Shown: positions 43,011-53,194, numbered from the stretch's first letter. The stretch is DNA of 64,000 nt from JAIOZK01 sp964468645 (GCA_964468645.1 CAYXUU010000006.1:62001-126000), one strand, 5' to 3'. Notes: generated by a model not told the origin, from the sequence alone. Program-made: numbers and translations.

Positions 43011-44348
43011 ATGCCACGGAAAAAAAACAGTGCAAGTAAGATTTTTGTGTTGGACACATCGGTAATACTGTTTAACCACAATGCGATCAATAGCTTTGAG
43101 GAGAATGATGTTGCTATTCCGATAACCGTTCTCGAGGAGCTTGATAATTTCAAAAAAGGAAACGACACAAAGAATTTCGAAGCCCGTGAGTTTATCAGGA
43201 TCATGGATAAATTGTCAGGTAAATTCCTGCTCCAGAACTGGATCCCTATTAACGGCCCCCAAAAAGGCAAATTTAAGGTGATTATGAATGAGCAGCCTGA
43301 ATTGGATGCCCGGAAGATATTTGATGATAATAAACCCGACCACCGGATATTGAATGCAGCCATCGCCATGTCGGAAGAGAATCCCGGTAAAAAGGTTGTT
43401 CTTGTCACCAAAGATATTAATCTGAGGCTAAAGGCTAAATCGCTGAATATACCGGCTGAGGATTTTGAAACCGGTAAGATCAAGGATGTAGAGACATTAT
43501 ACTCCGGCAAATCATTGATTGAAGGTATTGACCAGGCCGTTATTGATAAGATATACAACGAGCGGGGTTGTGATCCGTCAGAGATAAGGGAGAAGAATCC
43601 GTTTCCCAATCATTATTTTATACTGAGGAGTACCAAATCATCAGCGCTGGCATTTTACAATCCTGTCAGCGGCATGATTGAAAGGGTTGAAAAAAGGCCG
43701 GCATTCAAGATCACACCCAGAAATGCAGAACAGGTTTTCTCTCTGCATGCTATACTTAATCCCAACGTAAAACTGGTGACCCTGCAGGGCATTGCCGGTA
43801 CCGGAAAAACCTTGCTGGCACTGGCCGGCGCCATGGAACAAAAACGTAACTTCAAACAAATATTTGTTGCAAGGCCTATTGTGCCACTCAGTAATAAGGA
43901 TATTGGGTACCTGCCAGGAGATATTAAATCCAAACTTAATCCTTACATGGAACCTTTATGGGATAACCTGAAATTTATTCAAAACCAGTATGGTGAAAAG
44001 GATAAAGAGTTTAAACAGATAACAGATGCCCTTGATAATGAGAAGATTGTGATCACGCCATTGGCATACATCCGCGGCCGCAGTATCTCAAAAGTGATCT
44101 TTATTGTTGATGAAGCGCAGAACTTAACACCCCATGAAGTAAAAACCATTATCACCAGGGCAGGGGAGGATACAAAGATCATTTTTACAGGCGACATTTA
44201 CCAGATCGACACACCCTATCTTGATGCACAGAGTAACGGGCTGTCATTTCTAATTGATAAGATAAAGCAGCATGAGATCTATGCCCATGTACGACTTGAA
44301 AAAGGGGAACGATCGGAGCTGGCCAATCTTGCTACAGAACTATTATAA
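43011..44348 (+). CDS. PhoH family ATPase with N-terminal PIN domain
   Basis: Cytoplasmic protein of 445 residues. The PIN-like nuclease domain (about 1-150) has KIFVLDTSVIL, an acidic EELDNF and VTKDINLR segments. The PhoH P-loop ATPase domain (about 230-440) has GIAGTGKTLLA near 259-269 and the Walker B-type IFIVDEAQN. PIN-PhoH (PhoH2/YlaK-like) proteins are linked to RNA unwinding and cleavage. It is transcribed divergently from polA, with a TATCTTTA element 36 bp upstream of the start. No operon partner is seen. Confidence 0.9.
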   Translation: MPRKKNSASKIFVLDTSVILFNHNAINSFEENDVAIPITVLEELDNFKKGNDTKNFEAREFIRIMDKLSGKFLLQNWIPINGPQKGKFKVIMNEQPELDARKIFDDNKPDHRILNAAIAMSEENPGKKVVLVTKDINLRLKAKSLNIPAEDFETGKIKDVETLYSGKSLIEGIDQAVIDKIYNERGCDPSEIREKNPFPNHYFILRSTKSSALAFYNPVSGMIERVEKRPAFKITPRNAEQVFSLHAILNPNVKLVTLQGIAGTGKTLLALAGAMEQKRNFKQIFVARPIVPLSNKDIGYLPGDIKSKLNPYMEPLWDNLKFIQNQYGEKDKEFKQITDALDNEKIVITPLAYIRGRSISKVIFIVDEAQNLTPHEVKTIITRAGEDTKIIFTGDIYQIDTPYLDAQSNGLSFLIDKIKQHEIYAHVRLEKGERSELANLATELL

Positions 44349-44624
44349 TCTTCGATTGTCGATTGTCGGTTGTCATTTTTCGATTTCATTAGCAATAAAC
44401 TTTAATGTGAACTTGATTGGCGTATTGGTTTAATCATTGATTATTAAGAATATTATAACCGTATTAGATAAAAGCAGATACTACCAAAAGTTTTTCGAGA
44501 CAAAAATTAAAAGTCAATAAATGATTCAATCTTTAAATATTGGTTCGGACGTACAAGCAACTACCAACCAACAACTACCAACGGGTACCATTAGCGTTTC
44601 TTCGCGGGCTTAGCGGTTAAGTTC
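44349..44624. other. intergenic region between phoH and M28 gene
   Basis: A short tandem run of GATTGTC-type units occurs at about 44352-44382, similar in reverse complement to the sequence near 18470-18490. The rest is AT-rich and shows no gene or terminator. Confidence 0.45.
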
Positions 44625-45635
44625 TTATTCCCAATATACAACAGTCAGCACCACCTGCCCGACAACATCGAGCGTTTCAATATCGATGAAGTCCATATTA
44701 TCCTTTGTGGTATGCCAGTGCTTGAAAAAGCCCGAATAAGAAGTGGGTTCATATTGTATGATATCGATGGTTGGGATACGGGCAATTTCATTAATATAAT
44801 AATGATCATCAAGTATAGAGGGCGTCTTGTCATCAACGAAATAAGCACCATACCCAATCTTCCTGGCGATGCCCCATACTTTATCAAAGAGGTGAGGTGC
44901 ATAAAGTTCAGATGTGCCTTCCCTGGGGAATTGGGCATCATACCCCCCAACCATATCCAGCAACAATCCGAATTTAGCCCTATAACCAATTTTGTGCGGT
45001 GTTTTCGACCAGTACTGTGATCCGAGGGCCCAGGTATCTTCCTGTGATAGCTGAGTGCCCCTTGGCTGGCCATAATCCTCAAGGTCAAAGAAAATTATAT
45101 CGATGCCAACCTCAGGCGGGTGCATTTTTAACTGCCTTGCAATTTCAAGCAAAACACCACATCCGCTGGCCCCGTCATTGGCGCCGTCAATAGGTTGATC
45201 CCTTTTTGCTGGATCAGGGTCATGATCGGCAAAAGGGCGTGTGTCCCAGTGGGCACATAATAAAATCCGTTCTTTCTTATCAGGATTAAATGATGCAATA
45301 ATGTTTTTACCATCGAATATCTCGTAAGTATAGATTTTGGTCTTGAATTTTTGAACAATAACATTCGGCGTAAATCTTTTAATGGTTTCGATCAGGTACT
45401 TTGCACATTCGGCATGTGCTTCGGTTCCCGGTACCCGTGGCCCAAAATCGACCTGTTTCTGAACATAATGATAGGCCGAGTCTTTGTTAAAAGTTGGAAC
45501 AAATATACCGGCTTTGGAAGCATATGGATCCCTTTGTTCTTTCTTCTTTTTTTTCCCCGGGCTACAGGAAACAATTGAAAGTGCAAAGATTATTACAAGA
45601 AGTTTGATGAAGGGATCGGAATAAGATTTTATCAT
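44625..45635 (-). CDS. M28 family/glutaminyl-cyclase-like lipoprotein
   Basis: Membrane-anchored zinc hydrolase-fold protein of 336 residues. It begins with a lipoprotein signal (LSIVSC lipobox near residue 24) followed by a lysine-rich tether. The M28 core resembles glutaminyl-peptide cyclotransferases. CAHWDTRPFADHD and PIDGANDGASG supply zinc ligands, an acidic pair lies in FFDLEDYG, and a late histidine in HWHTTKDNMDF closes the site. Expected role: forming N-terminal pyroglutamate on secreted proteins, which is common on Bacteroidetes envelope and T9SS proteins. Aminopeptidase activity is the alternative. Its start overlaps the stop of the upstream nitroreductase by 4 bp, so the two are translationally coupled. 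Confidence 0.87.
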   Translation of the reverse strand: MIKSYSDPFIKLLVIIFALSIVSCSPGKKKKKEQRDPYASKAGIFVPTFNKDSAYHYVQKQVDFGPRVPGTEAHAECAKYLIETIKRFTPNVIVQKFKTKIYTYEIFDGKNIIASFNPDKKERILLCAHWDTRPFADHDPDPAKRDQPIDGANDGASGCGVLLEIARQLKMHPPEVGIDIIFFDLEDYGQPRGTQLSQEDTWALGSQYWSKTPHKIGYRAKFGLLLDMVGGYDAQFPREGTSELYAPHLFDKVWGIARKIGYGAYFVDDKTPSILDDHYYINEIARIPTIDIIQYEPTSYSGFFKHWHTTKDNMDFIDIETLDVVGQVVLTVVYWE

Positions 45636-46234
45636 GATTCAACTAAATTTGAAGTTTTACCAAATATTTCTGAAAATATAAATGTATTCAATGCTTTTCG
45701 TTCCCTTTCAGCAAGCTCAGATTTTTGCATCCGGGGGGGTAAAAGATTATAATTACCGGGATAACCTGCTGCTATTACAGTTAACGCCTGATAGTCATCA
45801 GGTATTTCAAAAAGTTTCCTGGCTTTTTCAATATCAAATCCTGACATCTGGTGAACAAAAAGCCCTTCGGCCATGGCCTGAAAAGTCAGATGTGCCACCG
45901 ATTGCCCTACATCATACTTAAAGGTCGAATTTTTATCTGTTGTATCTTTTATTGTTTTCTTGCCAATACTCATTATCAGTATCGGGGCAAACTTTGCCCA
46001 GAGCTGGTTGAACTCAACAAGGGTGTCATAGATCTTACCATATGTCTCGTCGTCTTTGAATCCCACTATAAAATACCAGGGCTGAAGATTGGAAGCTGAA
46101 GGGGACCATCGGGCAGCTTCAAGTATTTTAAGTAGTTTCTCATCTTCAACTGTCTTATCGCTGAATGCTCTGGGGCTCCATCTCCTTTTAAGAAGATCGT
46201 GAATAATGGATCCGGTTTTTGCTTCTTTGTTCAT
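45632..46234 (-). CDS. nitroreductase family protein
   Basis: FMN-dependent oxidoreductase of 200 residues. RRWSPRAFSDKTVE (about 17-30) and ARWSPSASNLQPWYFIVG (about 41-58) form the FMN-binding N-terminus. A GQSVAHLTFQAMAEGLFVHQM segment and the VIAAGYPG region complete the fold. It likely reduces nitro compounds, quinones or flavins with NAD(P)H. It is coupled by a 4-bp overlap to the M28 lipoprotein gene downstream. A -7 element lies at 46261-46268. Confidence 0.88.
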   Translation of the reverse strand: MNKEAKTGSIIHDLLKRRWSPRAFSDKTVEDEKLLKILEAARWSPSASNLQPWYFIVGFKDDETYGKIYDTLVEFNQLWAKFAPILIMSIGKKTIKDTTDKNSTFKYDVGQSVAHLTFQAMAEGLFVHQMSGFDIEKARKLFEIPDDYQALTVIAAGYPGNYNLLPPRMQKSELAERERKALNTFIFSEIFGKTSNLVES

Positions 46235-46260
46235 AAGATAGTCTTTAAGGTATAATAGGG

Positions 46261-46268
46261 CAAAATTA
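46261..46268 (-). promoter_or_regulatory. -7 promoter element of the nitroreductase operon
   Basis: Minus-strand TAATTTTG matches TAnnTTTG. The leader would be about 19 nt to the ATG at 46234. At the 19-bp spacing the sequence is GTG rather than TTG. Confidence 0.48.
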
Positions 46269-46508
46269 AAGATTTATCTATGTTTAGCACCCTCTTTTTT
46301 TATTTTAGTAGAATACTAATAAATAACAGGTTTTTCGTTTTATTATTTTTATCCTTATCATAAACCTGGTGATTTTCACACTATGACTTTAGAGCGGGAT
46401 AGATAACAATTCAAAATCGAAGTTAAGAATAATCGCTGCCTGTGATAAAATGTCTTTAATATTAAATAAAGTATCGATACATAAGAAAGCAAACTACACT
46501 TTCATGAC

Positions 46509-47864
46509 CTAAAAAGTCAAAACAAAAGTAGCACCTTCATCGGGGACTGATTTTACAGAGATACTACCCTTATGCAGATGCATGATCTGGCGTGACAGGC
46601 TTAATCCTATGCCGGATCCTTCTTTTTTGGAAGTAAAAAACGGCATGAATATTTTATCAAGTATATCGGGTTTTATGCCATGGCCATTGTCCTTAAGATC
46701 AATTACAACATGGCCACTGGCGTTAGCAGCCGCGAGTATATTTATCTCGGCGTTGTCAACAGTTTTTACCGCATCAATGGCATTCAACATCAGGTTGATG
46801 ATCACCTGGTCGATAAGGTCGGGATCGGCAGTAATTTTTAAATCTTCAGGAATTACCCTTATGTTGCACCGGATGCCCAGTTTATCGGTTTTTGGTTTCA
46901 GGAGTTCTTTTGCCCGTTCAAACAGGTCGGTTACCGGAAAATACCTGAAATTAGGTTTTGGTATTCGGGTAAGATTGCGGTAAATCTCAACAAAATTCAA
47001 CAATCCCTGACTACGGTTTTTAATCGTCATTATTGCAGTGTCAACAGATTCAACGCCATCTTCGTCAAGTTCCGCAATCTTTACATGATCATGCTCTTTT
47101 TCGAGTAGTATATCCTGAACTGTGGTTACAAGCGATGTAATCGGTGTCATGGAATTCATGATCTCATGGGTAAGTACCCTGATCAATTTCTGCCACGATT
47201 CAATTTCCTTTTCCTCTAACTCTGTATGGATATCCTGTAATGAAACAAGGGTAAACTCCTCACCTCTTAACCTGAACTCTGTAGCATAGACAGAAATTTG
47301 TAACAACTCATTATTAATGAATAGCTTGACCAGCGTTCTGTCACTGGCCTGCATTCTGAGCAATGTGTCGGGCAGATCAGCATTGATTTTCTTAAGGTCA
47401 TGGATATTTCTGAGATTTGTGATGTTAAGCAGGCTCCTTACTGCACTGTTAAACATGTCAACCTTACCATCTTTCTTAAATGCAATAATGCCAATGTTAA
47501 TATGCTGTACTACCGTGTTCAGGTAATTCGCATGTTCTTCTTTTTCAGTTCTGTATTTCTTGAACTTATCGATGATCTGGTTAAACTCCCTGTTCAGGTC
47601 TTCAAATGTCTTTCCCAATCCCCTGTCAGAAAATGAAGTACTGAAATCAGCATGCCTGATACTGGATAGAAACTTTGTTAATTTTATGTTTGTTCTTTCA
47701 ACATACCGGATAAGCATTATCACCTGGAATATGATAAAAACAGCCAGGATAAATGTGCTTATATTATATCGGGTTTGTTGGGCAAGAAAAAACAAAAGAA
47801 ATATAGATATGATTAAGAGTATAACTCTTAAAACTATGACCAGCCTGAATCTCTTATAAACCAT
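46509..47864 (-). CDS. NtrY-like sensor histidine kinase
   Basis: Membrane sensor kinase of 451 residues. Two N-terminal transmembrane helices (about 8-26 and 33-52) with almost no loop between them leave little periplasmic sensor. A HAMP-like linker and a PAS-type domain (about 110-210) follow. The phosphoacceptor is H233 in LTHEIMNSMTPITSL. The ATP-binding domain has NLMLNAIDA, DNGHGI and FFTSKKEGSGIGL. It overlaps the start of its gene partner, the NtrC-like regulator, by 11 bp, so the two form one system. The target is probably the divergent efflux cluster starting at 49432. Input may come from the membrane or an ABC permease because the kinase has no extracellular domain. Confidence 0.93.
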   Translation of the reverse strand: MVYKRFRLVIVLRVILLIISIFLLFFLAQQTRYNISTFILAVFIIFQVIMLIRYVERTNIKLTKFLSSIRHADFSTSFSDRGLGKTFEDLNREFNQIIDKFKKYRTEKEEHANYLNTVVQHINIGIIAFKKDGKVDMFNSAVRSLLNITNLRNIHDLKKINADLPDTLLRMQASDRTLVKLFINNELLQISVYATEFRLRGEEFTLVSLQDIHTELEEKEIESWQKLIRVLTHEIMNSMTPITSLVTTVQDILLEKEHDHVKIAELDEDGVESVDTAIMTIKNRSQGLLNFVEIYRNLTRIPKPNFRYFPVTDLFERAKELLKPKTDKLGIRCNIRVIPEDLKITADPDLIDQVIINLMLNAIDAVKTVDNAEINILAAANASGHVVIDLKDNGHGIKPDILDKIFMPFFTSKKEGSGIGLSLSRQIMHLHKGSISVKSVPDEGATFVLTF

Positions 47865-49233
47865 ATTTTTCTATTCTGCGATATAATGAGGCACGTGTCA
47901 GACCCAGTTCCTTGGCAGCACGGCTTATGTTTCCACCATGCTTGTCGATGACTTTTCGAATAAGCAATCTTTCGGTTTCTTCCAGATTCATATTTGAGGT
48001 AACTACACCATCGTTTTTCTCTTCTTCCCGTTGAGGGATAAAAAAGTCCTGTGGTTCCAACACATTGGATTCACTCATGATAACAGCCCGTTCTATCGCA
48101 TGCTGCAACTCCCTGATGTTCCCGGGCCAATGATGTTTTTGCAATCTTTTGAGTGTTGCCGGGCTGATACGTTTTTTTTGTAATTTATATTTCCTACAAT
48201 AAATATCTAGAAAATGATCGGTCAGGGGCTCAATATCTTCAATCCTTTCACGTAATGAGGGAAGATGCACTTCCACTGTATTGATCCTGTACAAGAGATC
48301 CTGCCTGAATTTACCTTCATTAACCATCTGGTATAACGGCATATTAGTTGCACAGATGAGCCTGACATCAATTGGAATCTCCTTATTTGTTCCCAGTCTT
48401 ACCACTTTCCTGTTCTGGATTACACTCAATAGCTTTGATTGAAGGTTTAATGAAAGATTTCCAATTTCATCAAGGAATATTGATCCCTTATTTGCTGCTT
48501 CAAACCGTCCGGGTCGGTCTTCCTTGGCATCTGTAAAAGCACCCTTTTTGAAGCCAAACAATTCGCTCTCAAAAAGGGTTTCACTGATTGCCCCAAGATC
48601 AACACTGATAAAAACCTCACGCTGTCGTTTGGAAGACCTGTGAATAGCCCTGGCAATAAGCTCTTTACCAGTCCCGTTTTCACCCAGTATTAATACATTG
48701 GCGTCAGTGGCTGCTACTTTCTGAACATCAGATAACACCTTCTGCATCGATTCGGCCTGTCCGATAATATTTGAATAGGCCTGATCCTGGTCGGCAAGAA
48801 TTATTTTTTGCTTTGATTTCAGATCCTCAAGTTCTGTTTTCGATTTCTTTAATTGAAGTGTCGTTTTAATCGTGGCAAGCAATTTCTTGTTTTCCCAGGG
48901 TTTAAGAAGAAAATTGGTTGCCCCTTCTTTTATACCTTGCACCGCTAATTCGATATCACCATATCCGGTTATCAGAATAACTACTGCAGAGGGATCAATC
49001 TCAAGGATCTTGTTCATCCAGAAAAATCCTTCTTTACCACTGGTGGCATCAGGGGCAAAGTTCATATCAAGTAATATGAGATCATAATTCTCATTGCGTA
49101 TAAGATCCGGGATGTTTTCAGGATTTTTTTCTGTATGAACATATAAAATATGTTGTTTCAGAAATAGCCTTGCAGCTAACAATACATCCTCATCGTCATC
49201 AACGATCAGGATCTTGGCTTCGAGCTTGTCCAT
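47854..49233 (-). CDS. NtrC-family sigma-54-dependent response regulator
   Basis: Transcription activator of 459 residues. The receiver domain carries the acidic pocket DDDED (12-16), phosphorylation site D56 in LLLDMNFAP and a conserved lysine in LLKPWE. The AAA+ domain has Walker A GENGTGKE and the sigma-54 contact loop, which reads GAFTDA instead of GAFTGA. The C-terminal Fis-type helix-turn-helix has NISRAAKELGLTRASLYRRI. The kinase gene follows on the same strand with an 11-bp overlap. Likely binding sites are the TTGTTCGC inverted repeat in the divergent promoter region (49305-49350) and a single copy at 57382-57391. It requires RpoN, which is not in this window. Confidence 0.94.
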   Translation of the reverse strand: MDKLEAKILIVDDDEDVLLAARLFLKQHILYVHTEKNPENIPDLIRNENYDLILLDMNFAPDATSGKEGFFWMNKILEIDPSAVVILITGYGDIELAVQGIKEGATNFLLKPWENKKLLATIKTTLQLKKSKTELEDLKSKQKIILADQDQAYSNIIGQAESMQKVLSDVQKVAATDANVLILGENGTGKELIARAIHRSSKRQREVFISVDLGAISETLFESELFGFKKGAFTDAKEDRPGRFEAANKGSIFLDEIGNLSLNLQSKLLSVIQNRKVVRLGTNKEIPIDVRLICATNMPLYQMVNEGKFRQDLLYRINTVEVHLPSLRERIEDIEPLTDHFLDIYCRKYKLQKKRISPATLKRLQKHHWPGNIRELQHAIERAVIMSESNVLEPQDFFIPQREEEKNDGVVTSNMNLEETERLLIRKVIDKHGGNISRAAKELGLTRASLYRRIEKYGL

Positions 49234-49304
49234 GGTTGTTTACGGTTAAATTTGGCCTGGTTGATTAATAACACTGATCTTAATTAACAAAGCAATATAC
49301 AATT

Positions 49305-49367
49305 TTATTGTTCGCATGTGTACAAGATATTGAACGATTCCGAACAATAATAATTGTACATATACAA
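49305..49367. promoter_or_regulatory. candidate operator between regulator and efflux genes
   Basis: TTATTGTTCG (49305-49314) and CGAACAATAA (49341-49350) form a perfect 10-bp inverted repeat with a 26-bp spacer. A second palindrome TTGTA-CATA-TACAA lies at 49354-49367. Both are in the 198-bp region between the NtrC-like regulator and the HlyD gene. The core ATTGTTCGCA recurs upstream of the third permease (57382-57391). These are the best candidates for regulator binding sites. Confidence 0.5.
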
Positions 49368-49431
49368 GAGTGCATTTTTAAGGTCAAGATAATCAATGCA
49401 ATAGGATCGGTGGCATAGATTTAGTTAAAAA

Positions 49432-50712
49432 ATGTTAAATCACAAATTAGCATTGGAAATGGATAGGATTATAGAGAAGAAAAAGTGGACACCGAAAAAA
49501 ATTGCGACAATTACCGCAATTACATTATTTGTATTATTTATTGTTTACCTGCTGTTTTTCAGGGATAAGTCAAGCCGCCTGTATGTTGACAGAAATCAAT
49601 TAACAATTGCAACAGTACTGGAAGATAAATTCAAGGAGTTTATTCCTATTGATGGTGTTGTTTATCCCAAAACCACCATATATATAGATGCTGTCCAGGG
49701 TGGGGTGGTTGAAGCTGTTTATGTTGAGGATGGTGATTTGCTTCACAAAGGTGATACGATAATAAAATTATTGAATACGGCCATGGAATTGAATTATATG
49801 GAGCAGGAAACCAGGATGCTGGCAGAGATCAATAATTTGCAGAATACCCAGTTAACACTTGAACAAACCAAATATCTCAGGCAGAAAGAAATCACCCAGT
49901 TGAATTACGAAATAGACAGGGTTAAAACTGATTTCAACAGAAAGTATAGGCTTTATCAGGAAAAGGTCATATCTGACCAGGAATATGAGGATGCAGAAAG
50001 AGACCATAGATTTACCCTGATGCAACTTGAGATTTCACTGAAACTACAAAAGATCGACTCTATTGCAACCGTGGAGCAGCAGTCAAACATCAATACTTCA
50101 CTAGAGAGGATGCGGGAGAACCTGAAGCTACTCAGGAAGAATATGGAAAATGCTTATGTGAAGGCCCCGGCAAATGGCATCTTATCATCCTTCGATATAG
50201 AGATAGGGGAAACAAAATCTACCGGACAGCATCTTGGACAAATAGACATGCAGGATGGTTTTAAACTGGAAGCCAATATTGATGAAAGATATATTTCAAG
50301 GGTTTATAAAGGCCAACCCGCCGAGTTCGATTTTGGCGGCACCACCTATCATCTTTCAATAGATAAGATATATACAGATGTGACAGCTGGATCCTTTCAG
50401 GTTGATATGCTTTTTGATAGTATTCACCCCGGTCATATCAAACGCGGACAAACAATACAACTGAGATTGATATTCAGCAGCGAAACAGATGCCATTATTG
50501 TAAAGCGTGGTGGTTTCTTCCAGGAAACAGGGGGTAACTGGATCTATGTTCTTGATCAAACAGAAGACTTTGCCTATAAGCGTGACATTAATATTAGCCG
50601 ACAGAATACCAATTATTATGAGGTGAAAGAAGGCCTGCAGCCGGGTGAAAAAGTAATAGTTTCTTCATATGATGCTTTTGGTGATAAGGATAAACTGATC
50701 TTCAGAAATTAA
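49432..50712 (+). CDS. HlyD/MacA-type efflux periplasmic adaptor
   Basis: Membrane fusion protein of 426 residues that would link an inner-membrane ABC transporter to an outer-membrane channel. One N-terminal transmembrane helix lies at about 22-44. A split lipoyl-like domain (VVEAVYVEDGDLLHKGDTI near 84-102, and VKAPANGILSSFDIEIGE near 243) flanks a coiled-coil hairpin at about 115-235. A C-terminal beta-barrel and membrane-proximal domain follow. It is the first gene of the plus-strand cluster, 31 bp before a MacB/FtsX permease. No TolC-type channel is encoded here. Expression is probably controlled by the divergent NtrC-like regulator. Confidence 0.9.
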   Translation: MLNHKLALEMDRIIEKKKWTPKKIATITAITLFVLFIVYLLFFRDKSSRLYVDRNQLTIATVLEDKFKEFIPIDGVVYPKTTIYIDAVQGGVVEAVYVEDGDLLHKGDTIIKLLNTAMELNYMEQETRMLAEINNLQNTQLTLEQTKYLRQKEITQLNYEIDRVKTDFNRKYRLYQEKVISDQEYEDAERDHRFTLMQLEISLKLQKIDSIATVEQQSNINTSLERMRENLKLLRKNMENAYVKAPANGILSSFDIEIGETKSTGQHLGQIDMQDGFKLEANIDERYISRVYKGQPAEFDFGGTTYHLSIDKIYTDVTAGSFQVDMLFDSIHPGHIKRGQTIQLRLIFSSETDAIIVKRGGFFQETGGNWIYVLDQTEDFAYKRDINISRQNTNYYEVKEGLQPGEKVIVSSYDAFGDKDKLIFRN

Positions 50713-50743
50713 TTCAAAGCGTATAATATTAGTAGAAACAGGT

Positions 50744-53194
50744 ATGATCTTCAATTTTATAAAAACAGCGATAAGAAATCTTTTCAGGAATAAGGTTTTT
50801 AGCCTGATCAATATTATCGGACTTGCCATAGGCCTCGCAGCTTCAATCATGATTGCCATGTGGGTTTTTGATGAACTGAGCTATGACAGGTTTCATGAAA
50901 AGGCAGATCAGATTTATAGGATAGAACGAGATATTCATTACCAGGGACAGGATTACCTGGTTCCGGTTTCGGGTGCGATCTATGGCCCGACAATCATGAA
51001 TAAATTTCCTGAAGTGCTGGATATGGTCAGGGTAGATCCCCAAACCGTATCTGTTATCGACGAGAATAATTCACGATATAATGAATACGTGGTTTTTACT
51101 GATGCCAGCTTTTTTAATGTATTTACATTCCCGTTGGTTCAGGGAGATCCTGAAACAGCACTTGTAGAGCCCAATTCACTTGTATTATCTCAGGACGCTG
51201 TTAAAAAATATTTTGGTGACCAGGATCCTATGAACAAAATTTTAAGGCTTGAATATAATGATGAATTCATCAATTTTAAGGTCACCGGAGTTCTGGATAA
51301 GTTACCTGATAACAAACATTTTAAATTTGAAGTATTGGGATCATTCTCCTCTCTTGAAGATGTTTATGGTGAAGAACAACTGAATACCTGGCTGAGTAAT
51401 TACCTCTATACTTATTTCCTTTTAAAGGAGGGTACCGATGCCGGGAAGTTTTCTGACAAGCTGGATATTATTGTTCAGGATCATATATTGCCTGCTTATG
51501 TTGAATTCTTTAATTCAGAGGATGCAAGTGATTCCAGAATGAGATTGCCTTTAAGACCTGTAACAGGAATACATCTGAAAGCAGGATTAATGTGGGATAT
51601 TGAACCCCAGGGTGATGTGACTACTGTATATATATTTTCAATAGTGGCATTTCTGATATTGATGATAGCATGTTTTAATTTCATGAATCTTTCTACTGCA
51701 CTTGCCGGCAGCCGGTCACTCGAAATTGGCGTTCGAAAAACAATAGGATCTTCCCGCGGACAGATCATCAGGCAGTTTATGGGAGAATCTTTAATTACAA
51801 CATTGATCTCCTTCCTGATAGCGCTTGGACTGATAGAGATCTTTTTACCGGCATTTAATAACCTTACAGAAAAACATCTCTCACTGACAATATTCAGCAA
51901 TCCCGGAAATCTGGGTATCCTGGCCTTGATTGTACTGGGTACGGGACTTATTGCCGGACTTTATCCGTCTTTTTATCTTGCGGCTATTAAACCCATCCTG
52001 GTACTTAAAAGCAGGCATATACAATCTACGGGAAGATTCTCATTCAGACAACTCCTGGTTATCCTGCAATTTACCATCTCCATTGCATTGATCATTGGTA
52101 CGGCAACTGCCTTTATGCAATTAAGCTATATCTCCAACAAACCCATGGGTTATACCAGGGATAACATGCTGGTTATTCCGGTCGAGAGTAATTATGTAAA
52201 AACTCATTATAAGGTGTTCAGGAATGACCTTCTATCCAATCCCGATATTGAAAACGTTTCCATGTCACAGAAAGTTCCGGCCGAGCGTGAGTATTCTGAT
52301 ATGGGATGGGTAACTGATGTGCAACAGGAGGCGTTTCTATCAAGGTATTTTGCCATCGATTTTGATTTTTTCGACACTTATGGTTTAGAGGTAGTTGCAG
52401 GAAGGGCTTTTTCAGATGATTTTGAATCTGATAAAACAGAGGGAAGATATATCATCAACGAAACCGCTGCCAAGAAACTTGGATTATCAAATCCTGAAGA
52501 AGCTGTTGGCCTTGATTATGGTCCTCCCGAACAAACAGCACATTACCTTGGCAAAGAAGGTCAGGGTGAAATAATTGGAGTTGTTAAAGACTTTCATTTT
52601 CAATCCTTAAGGAATAAGATTGAGTCTCTGACGCTTTTGATCGCACCCAATGATTGGATGTCAAGAATATCTGTAAAAGTAAAAGAGGGAACAACAGAGT
52701 CTGTGATCCCCTTCATAGAAGAAACTTATAAAAAGAACTTTCCGGATATACAGTTTACCTATTCTTTTATTGAAGATTACCTGAAAACCCATTATGTTGG
52801 AGAAGAAAAGATGCAACAAATTCTGATTTCCTTTACAATACTGGCTATCCTTGTCGCCTGTCTTGGATTATTTGGCCTGGCAACCTTTATTGCCAGACAA
52901 AAGGTTAAGGAGATCGGTATCAGAAAAGCTATGGGGGCATCGGTAGGAAACATAATGTTTCTTTTAACCAGGTCTTTTTCAAAATGGGTTCTTCTGGCCA
53001 ATATCCTGGCATGGCCTGTAGCCTTTTATTTTCTCGATAAGTGGCTGGATAATTTTCAATATCATATTAAACTCCAATTCTGGACTTTTATCATTGCCGG
53101 ATTACTGGCCCTAATTATTGCCATTGTTACAGTGAGTTACAGGGCATACAGGGCAGGTGCCCAGAATCCGGTTGATTCTTTGAGGTACGAATAA
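50744..53194 (+). CDS. MacB/FtsX-type ABC transporter permease 1
   Basis: ABC permease of 816 residues without an ATPase domain. The layout is a duplicated MacB type. It has one transmembrane helix near 18-38, a periplasmic MacB_PCD domain, three helices around 285-425 (with a conserved RSLEIGVRKTIGSS coupling segment), a second N-terminal helix near 440, a second periplasmic domain, and a final FtsX domain (about 685-810) with KVKEIGIRKAMGAS. These two IGxRKxxGA segments are where the ATPase docks. It lies 31 bp after the adaptor gene and should use the ATPase at 54029-54715. Confidence 0.9.
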   Translation: MIFNFIKTAIRNLFRNKVFSLINIIGLAIGLAASIMIAMWVFDELSYDRFHEKADQIYRIERDIHYQGQDYLVPVSGAIYGPTIMNKFPEVLDMVRVDPQTVSVIDENNSRYNEYVVFTDASFFNVFTFPLVQGDPETALVEPNSLVLSQDAVKKYFGDQDPMNKILRLEYNDEFINFKVTGVLDKLPDNKHFKFEVLGSFSSLEDVYGEEQLNTWLSNYLYTYFLLKEGTDAGKFSDKLDIIVQDHILPAYVEFFNSEDASDSRMRLPLRPVTGIHLKAGLMWDIEPQGDVTTVYIFSIVAFLILMIACFNFMNLSTALAGSRSLEIGVRKTIGSSRGQIIRQFMGESLITTLISFLIALGLIEIFLPAFNNLTEKHLSLTIFSNPGNLGILALIVLGTGLIAGLYPSFYLAAIKPILVLKSRHIQSTGRFSFRQLLVILQFTISIALIIGTATAFMQLSYISNKPMGYTRDNMLVIPVESNYVKTHYKVFRNDLLSNPDIENVSMSQKVPAEREYSDMGWVTDVQQEAFLSRYFAIDFDFFDTYGLEVVAGRAFSDDFESDKTEGRYIINETAAKKLGLSNPEEAVGLDYGPPEQTAHYLGKEGQGEIIGVVKDFHFQSLRNKIESLTLLIAPNDWMSRISVKVKEGTTESVIPFIEETYKKNFPDIQFTYSFIEDYLKTHYVGEEKMQQILISFTILAILVACLGLFGLATFIARQKVKEIGIRKAMGASVGNIMFLLTRSFSKWVLLANILAWPVAFYFLDKWLDNFQYHIKLQFWTFIIAGLLALIIAIVTVSYRAYRAGAQNPVDSLRYE

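Noticed and set aside
49415..49431. TGGCATAGATTTAGTT before the HlyD gene as a sigma-54 promoter
   Set aside because: The -12 element reads GT instead of GC, and its position would leave virtually no leader before the ATG.
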